Source of the DNA: JTS-RE37 sp963756115
GTDB lineage: Bacteria; Bacteroidota; Bacteroidia; Flavobacteriales; Flavobacteriaceae
NCBI GenBank assembly: GCA_963756115.1
Contig: CAVWMN010000010.1
Span: forward strand, 1,550,001-1,614,000
DNA: 64,000 bases
Direction of reading: 5' to 3'
This document shows positions 1 to 7,128 of the stretch, piece after piece. The notes under the pieces were generated by a model, which worked only from the letters and a program-made list of their open reading frames with translations, had not been told where the DNA came from and ran no database searches. Position numbers and translations under genes: made by a program. Each line of letters begins with the position of its first letter. Position 1 is the stretch's first letter.

Positions 1-2
1 AG

Positions 3-131
3 GCAATTAAAGACAATACCGGCGGATTCACATCGGTTTTGGCAGGGTTGAAAGCCTATTTGGAACATGGAATAAACCTGAACCTGATAGCCGATGAAAA
101 TCCCACGGGAATCAGGAACCCAAAAGAATAA
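3..131 (+). CDS. C-terminal end of an unidentified protein (partial)
   Basis: An open frame enters from the left edge and stops with TAA at 129-131, giving 42 residues that end in ADENPTGIRNPKE. The composition is that of a normal soluble enzyme C-terminus and the stop is followed by non-coding sequence, so it is very probably the end of a real gene. I do not recognise the family from this fragment. The gene points the same way as the OsmC gene 116 bases further on. Confidence 0.6.
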   Translation, partial: AIKDNTGGFTSVLAGLKAYLEHGINLNLIADENPTGIRNPKE

Positions 132-247
132 TTAACTTTGTAGGATAACCGCGTATAGGCATTTGCAGAACAGGCTGTACTCCCTGTATTGAAATTAATT
201 TTATCCGGCAGCTTATTTATCAGGCAACCGCTACACAATAAACTACT

Positions 248-724
248 ATGAAGGGACAACACGCCTATTCAGTTTCAATCCAGTGGACCGGCAACAAAGG
301 AACCGGAACATCCCACTACAAGGGATATGAACGAAGCCACACGATCAGCGTTGCAAACAAACCAACTATTCCGGGTTCTTCAGATCCTGCCTTTCAGGGA
401 GACAAAACAAAATACAATCCGGAAGAACTGCTGGTAGCGGCCTTATCCTCCTGCCATATGCTGTGGTATCTGCACCTGTGTTCAGCAGCAGGCATTACCG
501 TTACGAGCTATACAGACCATGCCACCGGGAAGATGCAGGAAACCCCGGACGGTGGGGGTCGTTTCACGGAAGTAACACTCCACCCGGTTGTAACGGTCAC
601 TGAGGATGCTATGGCCCCCAGGGCCGAAGCGCTCCATAAAAATGCCAACGAACTTTGCTTTATCTCCCGTTCGGTTAACTTTACAGTAGCGCACAAGCCG
701 GTCTGTGTGGTAGCTGTAAAATAA
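248..724 (+). CDS. OsmC family peroxiredoxin-like protein
   Basis: 158 residues, the usual OsmC/Ohr length. OsmC-family proteins reduce organic hydroperoxides using two cysteines. Here Cys69 lies in LLVAALSSCHMLWYLHLC and the second in NELCF (Cys137), matching the family spacing. The central NPEELLVAALSSCH block is diagnostic. Cytoplasmic; no signal peptide or membrane segment. It starts at an ATG right after an AT-rich stretch and lies 54 bases upstream of a BKACE-like gene, so the two may be co-transcribed. Whether it is a true peroxidase cannot be decided from sequence alone. Confidence 0.9.
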   Translation: MKGQHAYSVSIQWTGNKGTGTSHYKGYERSHTISVANKPTIPGSSDPAFQGDKTKYNPEELLVAALSSCHMLWYLHLCSAAGITVTSYTDHATGKMQETPDGGGRFTEVTLHPVVTVTEDAMAPRAEALHKNANELCFISRSVNFTVAHKPVCVVAVK

Positions 725-778
725 TTCCAGATACGCAACCCGACCAGCTTTGCGTATCTTCATCAATTCATAAACAGG

Positions 779-1492
779 ATGATCCAGCTTGCCCTCAATG
801 GTAACCGCCAGGAACCTATTGTTCCCAAAAGCACAGAAGCCATAGTGGAATCGGCTCTCATTGCTGTATCCCAAGGTGTCAGCAGCGTCCATTTTCATCC
901 CCGGGATAAACAGGGAGCCGAAACGCTGAAAAGAGAATTTGTGGATGAACAGGTATTCCAACTGCGTCGGAAATTGGGTGCCATACCTATTGGGATCACT
1001 ACCGGTGCCTGGATTGAACCTGACCTTAAAATTAGGATGTCCCATATAAAATCCTGGGAAACCCTGCCTGATTTTGTATCCATCAACTATGACGAACCTG
1101 GTTTTGAGCATATAACTGAAGTAATATCCGGAAAAGGAATCAGGATTGAAGCAGGATTGTGCAATGTACAATCCGCTTTGAACTTTACGGGCAATTATTT
1201 GCAGGGCGATTTCATAAGGATTTTGGTAGAGCCTGCTGAACAAAACTTTGAATGTGCCCTGGCTACTGTACGGCAAATCGAAGAGATCCTCGGTACCGCC
1301 GGCAACAAAATCCCCCTGTTGTTGCATGGGGTAGATAAAACCTGTTGGGATCTATATAAAACAGCGCATGTTGATAAACACCTCACCCGGATCGGGTTTG
1401 AGGATACCATGGTATTACCAAATGGCAAAAAGGCAGTTTCAAACAGGGAAATTCTTGAAGAGGCGCTGCTACTAAGAAAAGCTTACCTGTAA
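779..1492 (+). CDS. BKACE family beta-keto acid cleavage enzyme (DUF849), short form
   Basis: 237 residues. BKACE enzymes (prototype Kce, 3-keto-5-aminohexanoate cleavage enzyme) condense a beta-keto acid with acetyl-CoA and split it, using a zinc ion. The N-terminus IQLALNGNRQEPIVP, the metal-binding HxH in SSVHFHPRD, and the C-terminal RIGFEDTMVLPNGKKAVSN block are family signatures. Known members are usually 270-310 residues, so this is a compact version lacking some insertions; the substrate-selecting loops differ and the substrate is unknown. It follows the OsmC gene closely. The function is a family inference. Confidence 0.8.
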   Translation: MIQLALNGNRQEPIVPKSTEAIVESALIAVSQGVSSVHFHPRDKQGAETLKREFVDEQVFQLRRKLGAIPIGITTGAWIEPDLKIRMSHIKSWETLPDFVSINYDEPGFEHITEVISGKGIRIEAGLCNVQSALNFTGNYLQGDFIRILVEPAEQNFECALATVRQIEEILGTAGNKIPLLLHGVDKTCWDLYKTAHVDKHLTRIGFEDTMVLPNGKKAVSNREILEEALLLRKAYL

Positions 1493-1545
1493 GCCTTGCC
1501 GGTTTATCCACCGCTTAGCGCTCCTGGTCCCTGTACCGACCCATA

Positions 1546-1996
1546 CTATTTTCCGGATACCCTTCCGTTACTGCAACCGGTTTTTCCTGCCGGCACAGGC
1601 TGCAAACCAAACCAGGAAGAAACAATAAGCAGCACCCATACGGGCATGCCAGCCGAACCCGGACCATTGACTTCCCTGGCGTTCGGTAAAAAAATAGTAT
1701 GCATCCGGGGACACTGACGATCAGCGAAACGATACTGGTTGATTTAGCCAATTTTTTTTGCATCAGTAACCCTCAGGAACCAATTTTGTCACCAAATACG
1801 GCAATTGCAGAAGCAATTTCTGTCCGGAGGGGATAGCTGTTGTATAATTCCTGTTCTGCCACGGATAGTGTGCTCCAGGCTTCTACGCTTATCAGTAGGT
1901 ACTGGAAAAAGGTGTTGACACAGATCAGATTCCATAGCAACGCTGCTATAGTCACAACCCCATACCATTTGGGGCATTGATTTTTTGATTTTCCAT
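1546..1996 (-). pseudogene. Decayed small multi-pass membrane protein gene
   Basis: Read on the minus strand from the ATG at 1996, the frame starts MENQKINAP and breaks. In the next frame it continues KWYGVVTIAALLWNLICV and on to IAVFGDKIGS, then an in-frame TGA (about 1774-1776). The same frame resumes GLLMQKKLAKSTSIVSLIVSV. A further shift gives NAREVNGPGSAGMPVWVLLIVS and another FLVWFAACAG. Joined, these pieces resemble a roughly 150-residue, four-helix membrane protein common in Flavobacteriia (recalled, not searched), where the TGA replaces a sense codon in a GSxGLLL-like stretch. At least two frameshifts and one nonsense change show decay. Function unknown. Confidence 0.7.
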
Positions 1997-2086
1997 TTTG
2001 TTTTTTTGGTTAATAGGTTGATTTAATGTAATGATTTGCATCATATCCGGCTGTTCTGTTTTGCCACCTGATTCGGCTCAACCAAA

Positions 2087-2833
2087 TTGATACCCCAGGC
2101 CCTAAATCAAACTGAATTTTATATTTTAGTGGTGAACAAGGCGTGGATTGTGAGAACAAAACTTCATGAGATCCTTATCAAACCAGGGGTGGTTATATCC
2201 TGTATCCTGATAAGTTCAATCCTGACCTATTTTACAGGCGGCCTGGGTTACTTCTTCGGGATGTTTATAGCCCTTCTGGTTTTCTGGGCCGGAAAATTTT
2301 CCTGGCCTGAATTTGGGATCAGCAAACCAGACTGGCCGAAGACCCTGTGGCATGCCGTGGTTTATTCTATGCTGATATTTATACTGGTAGATATCATCGT
2401 GCACCCTTTTGTAGAATACTTTTTTGGCACGGTTGACCTCAGTGCATTGGACGGTATTCGGGGCAATATTCTGAATTATGTGATTTTTATACTGTTCATG
2501 TGGATTGTGGCGGCCTTTGGGGAAGAATTCCTTTACCGGGGTTTTTTTATGAAACGGCTGGCGGAAATCCTGGGAGACACCGATAGGTCGTGGTTGATTT
2601 CAGCGATAATTATATCTGTCCTGTTCGGTATGGCACATCTGTACCAGGGAATTTCCGGGATTATTGCAACAGGACTGATCGGCTTCTGCCTCTCGCTACT
2701 ATTTTATAAAAACCGCAATAACCTGGTTTTGGCCATGCTCACCCATGGTTTCTACGATATGATAGGCATTACGCTGATATTTTATGAAAAGGAAAGCATG
2801 TTTAGCGACTGGCTCTTTCGGTATATTTCCTGA
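2087..2833 (+). CDS. CPBP family intramembrane glutamic endopeptidase (CAAX protease-like)
   Basis: Up to 248 residues with several hydrophobic helices. The catalytic motif is seen as FGEEFLYRGFFMKRL (EExxxR, around residue 145), followed by AHLYQG and THGFYD histidine motifs, the complete CPBP (Abi/CAAX) active site. Members cleave substrates within the membrane; in bacteria many have unknown targets. The start is unclear: no ATG exists before the first helix, so translation begins at TTG 2087 or one of the nearby GTG codons (GTG-GTG near 2129-2134, or the GTG before RTKLHEI). It stands alone, convergent with the anti-sigma gene. Confidence 0.85.
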   Translation: MIPQALNQTEFYILVVNKAWIVRTKLHEILIKPGVVISCILISSILTYFTGGLGYFFGMFIALLVFWAGKFSWPEFGISKPDWPKTLWHAVVYSMLIFILVDIIVHPFVEYFFGTVDLSALDGIRGNILNYVIFILFMWIVAAFGEEFLYRGFFMKRLAEILGDTDRSWLISAIIISVLFGMAHLYQGISGIIATGLIGFCLSLLFYKNRNNLVLAMLTHGFYDMIGITLIFYEKESMFSDWLFRYIS

Positions 2834-2910
2834 AACGTGTAGCGATACTGCGATCGCAGGAAAAATAGCAGGCAAAATCCGGGAACCGGGATTACCCTGA
2901 AAAAGAGTCG

Positions 2911-3702
2911 TTAAAGCAACGCGTTGGCCACCAGGTTTGCCACAGTAGGGTGTTCGCTTCCACCCGCAGGTTCGACGGTGATGTTCAGGGATACAGCCCG
3001 GTCCACATATCTCACTGCGACCAATTCCTTATCAGTTGGTACCAGCCCCATGTCAATCATCTCGCCATCTACATCCGCCCAGAGCTGATAGGTCTTGTCA
3101 TTGCTCAGGGCTGGAAGCCCTTGCGGGTTCAGCAGCACCTCTTTTGTGCTATGGTTGATATAGGCCGTTGCATGGCCTTCCGGCAATTTATCGTTTCCTG
3201 CGAGCAGCAGGGGGGTTACATCCGGGCTGTTGATTTTCTGATATTTGCCCGCTACTTCTTCATAGTTATTTTCGATGCCCTCCAGCCGTTGCTCCATTTC
3301 TGAGGTCTTCTCCTGCAGTACCTGAAGGTTTTGTTCGGCTGTATGCCATCGATCGTAGAGCCATAGGGAACTCAGTGCAAAGAGGATCGCCAGGCTGGCT
3401 GCGACCGGATAAAGGGTTCTCCAGGAAGTGCGTTTTTTGTCTGCCGGGTATAGGGGAATAACGCCTTTCCCGGAATCTGAAGCTTTTATCTTTTCAGCAA
3501 GGGCCTGCCGTATCTCCCCGGGGGGATCGATCGCATTTTCGAACGCCATCCGTTCAAAGTCATCTTCCAGTATTTTATAAACCTTGAGTAACTCGGGGTC
3601 GGACTGGATAGCATGTGCTACCATTTCCTCATCTCCCGGCTGCAGTTCGCCCAAAAGATAAAGTTCCAAAATCCCGTCTTCTATTATTTTTTTCTTATCC
3701 AT
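2911..3702 (-). CDS. Anti-sigma factor, RskA family
   Basis: 263 residues. N-terminal cytoplasmic part (ILELYLLGELQPGDEE...) resembles the zinc-free anti-sigma fold that holds an ECF sigma factor. One transmembrane helix follows (LYPVAASLAILFALSSLWLY, near residues 96-117), then a coiled-coil stretch rich in Glu/Gln and a C-terminal RskA domain (QLWADVDGEMIDMGLVP) outside the membrane. Its start overlaps the end of the sigma gene by 8 bases, so the two are translationally coupled. The likely role is to sequester the sigma factor until an envelope signal releases it by regulated proteolysis. Confidence 0.9.
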   Translation of the reverse strand: MDKKKIIEDGILELYLLGELQPGDEEMVAHAIQSDPELLKVYKILEDDFERMAFENAIDPPGEIRQALAEKIKASDSGKGVIPLYPADKKRTSWRTLYPVAASLAILFALSSLWLYDRWHTAEQNLQVLQEKTSEMEQRLEGIENNYEEVAGKYQKINSPDVTPLLLAGNDKLPEGHATAYINHSTKEVLLNPQGLPALSNDKTYQLWADVDGEMIDMGLVPTDKELVAVRYVDRAVSLNITVEPAGGSEHPTVANLVANALL

Positions 3703-4267
3703 TAAAAAATAGCTCTAAAAAGGCTGCTACTAAAACTATTGTTTTTTCATATTGCATACGCAATTGTTTCAGGGCCTGCCGGACATAAGACTTAAAAGTA
3801 CCGAGGGGTACTTCCATTTCCTTGTGGGCCTCACGATGCGTCAGACCATTGAAATATACCAGGTCCAGAGCACGCTGATGATGTGGTTCCAGGGTACGGA
3901 TCAAACCGTTTAATTCGGTATAGTCCACAGCAACATTTTCTTCTGCCGCTGTATCCTTATATACACTTAAATCTTCTGTTTGGATGAGGGGGGATGCCTT
4001 CCGAAGTGCATTCAGTGTAGTATTCCTTGCGATGCGATAACTCCAGGTATAGAATTTGCCCCGGTCGGGGTCATACTGGTCAATTTTTTTCCAAATCTTT
4101 AAAAAGGATTCCTGAAGGAGATCCTTGGCCCTATCCTCCGCCCTGCACATCCGGAGGATAACCCCATACAATGCACCGGAATATCGGTCGTACAATGCCA
4201 TCAACGCCCGGTCATCCCCCTTGCGGAGTTTGGTTATTAAATCCATATCGGTTGGAGCACTGACCAT
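3695..4267 (-). CDS. ECF RNA polymerase sigma factor (sigma-70 family)
   Basis: 190 residues. Region 2 is seen in ALYGVILRMCRAEDRAKDLL and FLKIWKKIDQYDPDRGKFY-TWSYRIARNT, region 4 in LEPHHQRALDLVYFNGLTH with the helix-turn-helix PLGTFKSYVRQALKQLR. Length and the extra hydrophobic tail IVLVAAFLELFFNG fit the group of ECF sigmas paired with RskA anti-sigmas. It is divergent from the fasciclin gene with 114 bases between them and is probably autoregulated. A second in-frame Met at residue 8 could be the real start. Confidence 0.93.
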   Translation of the reverse strand: MVSAPTDMDLITKLRKGDDRALMALYDRYSGALYGVILRMCRAEDRAKDLLQESFLKIWKKIDQYDPDRGKFYTWSYRIARNTTLNALRKASPLIQTEDLSVYKDTAAEENVAVDYTELNGLIRTLEPHHQRALDLVYFNGLTHREAHKEMEVPLGTFKSYVRQALKQLRMQYEKTIVLVAAFLELFFNG

Positions 4268-4296
4268 AAATTATGTTAAAGATATGATAAAAAAAG

Positions 4297-4312
4297 ATGG
4301 ATGCTCATCCAT
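4297..4312. promoter_or_regulatory. Perfect inverted repeat between sigma factor and fasciclin genes
   Basis: ATGGATG-CT-CATCCAT: seven-base arms with a two-base centre, in the middle of the 114-base divergent intergenic region. Placement suggests an operator or an mRNA hairpin for one of the two genes. No matching repeat was noticed elsewhere in the window, so the role is inferred only from position. Confidence 0.4.
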
Positions 4313-4381
4313 ACCAGTGACTGCTGTGTAAATACTAGTGAAACAAAATGTTAAACCTTAAAATTAAGTAAAATCAGAATT

Positions 4382-4906
4382 ATGAAAAAAGCACTCCTTA
4401 TTATCCCGACAATTGCTCTATTTTTATTTGCACAACTGGGAACAGCCCAGAACCAAAACAAGGATATCGTCGATGTCGCCGTTTCCGTGGATGATTTTTC
4501 CACCCTTGTTACCGCATTGACATCAGCCGAGCTGGTAAACGCCCTCAAAGGTGATGGCCCCTTTACGGTATTTGCTCCCGTAAATTCAGGATTTGCCAAA
4601 ATCGATTCCAATGCCTTGAATTCCCTATTGGAACCCACCAACAAAGAAAAGTTGGCTGCGATCCTGACATACCATGTGGTATCCGGTAAGCTTGCCGCAG
4701 CTGATGTGGTTAACGCTCTGGAAGAAGGCAATGGCAAGGTTGAGCTAACTACCCTGAATGGTGGAACACTAACCGCAGTAAGCAAAGATGGCGGGATATT
4801 CCTGATGGATGCAAACGGCAATTACAGCAAGATCGTCAAAACAGATGTAATGGCATCAAATGGTGTAATCCATGTGATAGAAGATGTGGTAATGCCAAAA
4901 CAATAG
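4382..4906 (+). CDS. Secreted fasciclin (FAS1) domain protein
   Basis: 174 residues: a signal peptide (MKKALLIIPTIALFLFAQLG, cut after TAQ) and a single FAS1 domain with the H1 motif GDGPFTVFAPVNSGFAKI and the H2 motif TYHVVSGKLAAADV, ending NGVIHVIEDVVMP. FAS1 domains mediate adhesion or ligand binding at the cell surface. It sits divergent from the ECF sigma/RskA pair, an arrangement often seen in Bacteroidota, so it is a plausible target of that sigma factor. Followed by a strong terminator. Confidence 0.93.
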   Translation: MKKALLIIPTIALFLFAQLGTAQNQNKDIVDVAVSVDDFSTLVTALTSAELVNALKGDGPFTVFAPVNSGFAKIDSNALNSLLEPTNKEKLAAILTYHVVSGKLAAADVVNALEEGNGKVELTTLNGGTLTAVSKDGGIFLMDANGNYSKIVKTDVMASNGVIHVIEDVVMPKQ

Positions 4907-4937
4907 TTGGTTGGTTAATTAATTGATTGTTTGTTTA

Positions 4938-4968
4938 AAAGCACTGCATCTGCAGTGCTTTTTTTTTG
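4938..4968 (+). terminator. Rho-independent terminator after fasciclin gene
   Basis: Stem AAAGCACTGCA / TGCAGTGCTTT with a tiny loop, followed by an unbroken run of T. It lies 32 bases after the fasciclin stop codon. Confidence 0.9.
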
Positions 4969-4983
4969 TATTCCCCGGGGTCA

Positions 4984-5051
4984 GCAATGCTGGTACTGGC
5001 ACCCGATTGATTGCGATGGGTTTCTTGCCCATCCTGGGGAACATTCCCAGG
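4984..5051 (+). promoter_or_regulatory. Two adjacent hairpins in the leader of the SMR exporter (candidate structured RNA)
   Basis: Hairpin 1 is GATGGG-TTTCTTG-CCCATC (5015-5033) and hairpin 2 is CCTGGG-GAACATT-CCCAGG (5033-5051): each has a 6-bp perfect stem and a 7-base loop, and they share one base. Upstream, GCAAT (4984-4988) can pair with ATTGC (5009-5013). The element is between a strong terminator and an SMR exporter of the guanidinium-exporter-like type, a class often preceded by guanidine riboswitches. The loops lack the ACGR sequence of the guanidine-II class, so it is not that class. Confidence 0.35.
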
Positions 5052-5157
5052 GGAGAAGCGTAAAATGGCTATATTTAAGCATGGATATCCAATGCCCGTC
5101 TTCCAATCTTGCAGAGGAGGGTAGTACAAAAGATAGGGCTCAGGTAAAAATTAAAGT

Positions 5158-5487
5158 ATGAATTGGATATTGCTTATAGTAGCGGGCTTGTTTGAAGTTG
5201 CATTTGCCACCTGCCTGGGAAAGGCAAAAGAAGCAACCGGCGCGGATGCAAAATTCTGGTATATCGGATTTTTAGTATGTTTGGGAATAAGTATGTACCT
5301 GCTTGTAAAAGTAACAAGGGAACTACCCATTGGGACCGCTTATGCTGTATGGACAGGTATTGGGGCAATCGGGACAGTGCTGGTGGGAATCTTTGTATTC
5401 CGGGAGCCTGCTACCTTTTGGAGAATGTTTTTTATCACAACCTTAATCGCATCCATCATTGGGCTGAAATGGGTTTCAAAAAGCTAA
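5158..5487 (+). CDS. Small multidrug resistance (SMR) exporter, Gdx/SugE-like
   Basis: 109 residues and four hydrophobic helices, the standard SMR size. The proton- and substrate-binding Glu13 is in VAGLFEVAFATCLGKA; the GTAYAVWTGIGAIGTVLVG motif in helix 3 matches the Gdx (guanidinium exporter, formerly SugE) branch more than EmrE. SMR proteins work as antiparallel dimers exchanging protons for cationic substrates at the inner membrane. A lone gene implies a homodimer. Substrate cannot be fixed without experiment; guanidinium is the best guess from the motif. Confidence 0.88.
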   Translation: MNWILLIVAGLFEVAFATCLGKAKEATGADAKFWYIGFLVCLGISMYLLVKVTRELPIGTAYAVWTGIGAIGTVLVGIFVFREPATFWRMFFITTLIASIIGLKWVSKS

Positions 5488-5616
5488 AATCCCCGGTTGC
5501 ACCACCGTTTTATGAGAAAATAACACGGTAAAAATATACAGAAGCGGGTAGTAGTCTTTCATAATCATAGGACAGCTAGAAGGGTTACCCAGAAACACAA
5601 GTATTTAAATTGAACT

Positions 5617-6126
5617 ATGAAAAAAATAATTGGAATTGCCGTTCTGTTGCTTATCAGCTATTCCTGTGACAGGAATAAAGAAGTTAGTTCTGTGGACAGG
5701 GTGAACTGGAAAGCCAGGATGGTTACACGAAATATTACCGATTCGCTGGTAACGGGATCCACATATTTATCGGTATACTCGCAAATATATAGTCAGACTG
5801 AACACAAAACCCACGATCTGACAGCCACCATCAGCCTGAGGAATACAAATTTGAAGGATACTATTTATTTGGATAAGGCGGAGTACTTTGATACAGGTGG
5901 AAAATCCATACGCACCTACTTTGATCAAACCATCTTTATTGCCCCCATGGAGACAGTGGAAATCGTAATAGATGAACTCGACCAGGAAGGCGGGACCGGC
6001 GGAAATTTGCTGTTCGACTGGAAAACGTTGCCCTCATCAGCGGAGCCGCTTTTTGAAAGCGTGATGATCTCCACATCCGGTTCACAGGGGCTTTCATTTA
6101 CAACCCAGGGAAAAAGAATAAAATAA
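5617..6126 (+). CDS. DUF3124 lipoprotein
   Basis: 169 residues. The N-terminus KIIGIAVLLLISYSCD is a lipoprotein signal with the modified Cys at about residue 17. The mature part carries DUF3124 hallmarks: TYLSVYSQIY, then KAEYFDTGGKSIRTYFDQ, IFIAPMETVEIVI and EGGTGGNLLFDW. The domain has no assigned function; predicted periplasmic or outer-membrane anchored. Isolated gene, 130 bases after the SMR exporter. Confidence 0.85.
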   Translation: MKKIIGIAVLLLISYSCDRNKEVSSVDRVNWKARMVTRNITDSLVTGSTYLSVYSQIYSQTEHKTHDLTATISLRNTNLKDTIYLDKAEYFDTGGKSIRTYFDQTIFIAPMETVEIVIDELDQEGGTGGNLLFDWKTLPSSAEPLFESVMISTSGSQGLSFTTQGKRIK

Positions 6127-6355
6127 AATTCGCATTCATTGCTACCAGGGGATCATCGTTAAGGTTATGGTCAGCGCTAATTGCACCCCGGTACTGAACA
6201 CATAATAATTACGAATCCAACCTCCTGCCTCCACCAAAATATTACCTACTTTTAGTACGGCCAATGGAATCCTGTTAGGTTACTTCCCCCAGGCCGGCCA
6301 CATGAATTGACGGAAATATTATTAGAATCCGATAGGGTTCAAAGAACATGGAATA

Positions 6356-7000
6356 ATGGATAAATTAATAGACATAATCCTTCATACGGACGATGTGTTG
6401 CTTACGCTGGTAGCCGAAAATATCTATAAAGCCTATTTTATACTCTTTCTGATTATCATGCTGGAGACCGGCCTCATCGTTTTTCCATTCCTGCCCGGTG
6501 ATGGATTGTTGTTTTCCGCGGGCGTAGTGGCTTCCTCAACCGATTTGAATGTTTGGGTATTAGTCCTTATTCTAATAGCTGCGGCTGTGATTGGCAATAT
6601 GATCAATTATGCTGTGGGTAGTTCCCTGGGCGCCAAATTAAAAAGGAGCAATCACTATTTTATACGGAATTACCTGATGAACCATTTACCACAGGCAGAG
6701 GAATTCTATGTCAAATATGGTGGAAAGGCGATAATTCTTGGCAGGTTTTTTCCGGTTATAAGGACATACATCCCGTTTGTAGCCGGAATCGTTAAAATGG
6801 AAAAGGCTGTCTTTGTCCGAAATACGCTGGTAGGTGCGATTTGCTGGATAGGTTTTTTTTTACTGACCGGGTATTATGTGGGGGAAGTAACCTGGGTAAA
6901 AAATAACTATGGTGTTATTTTTATTGGCCTCATCATCCTCACGCTCATCCCCCTCGTGGTAGCAGTTATCAGGAAAAAAAGCAGCAATCCGGGAAGATAG
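6356..7000 (+). CDS. DedA/VTT family membrane protein
   Basis: 214 residues with the DedA/VTT core: ETGLIVFPFLPGDGLLFSAG near the N-terminus, a re-entrant GNMINYAVGSSLGAKL region, and FGRFFPVIRTYIPFVAGIVKM-type sequence (here ILGRFFPVIRTYIPFVAG). DedA proteins act at the inner membrane in lipid carrier recycling (undecaprenyl phosphate flipping in some) and proton homeostasis. The conserved acidic residues and the R in RFFPVIRT are present. Starts at the ATG at 6356. Confidence 0.92.
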   Translation: MDKLIDIILHTDDVLLTLVAENIYKAYFILFLIIMLETGLIVFPFLPGDGLLFSAGVVASSTDLNVWVLVLILIAAAVIGNMINYAVGSSLGAKLKRSNHYFIRNYLMNHLPQAEEFYVKYGGKAIILGRFFPVIRTYIPFVAGIVKMEKAVFVRNTLVGAICWIGFFLLTGYYVGEVTWVKNNYGVIFIGLIILTLIPLVVAVIRKKSSNPGR

Positions 7001-7128
7001 CCTAATCATCTGCAATTAAATGGGAAACAGGAAAATGCCTGAAGAATGTAGTCAAATTGCCCTAACCGATGTCAGGAACCTAAAAAACAGGACCCCTGGT
7101 ATTATGGAAACAATTCAATAAAAACAAC

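Noticed and set aside
482..1327. Long minus-strand frame of 281 residues over OsmC and BKACE
   Set aside because: Shadow of the plus-strand genes; no motifs, while the plus-strand frames have clear family signatures.
5015..5051. Guanidine-II (mini-ykkC) riboswitch
   Set aside because: Two hairpins precede the exporter but the loops are TTTCTTG and GAACATT, without the ACGR motif.
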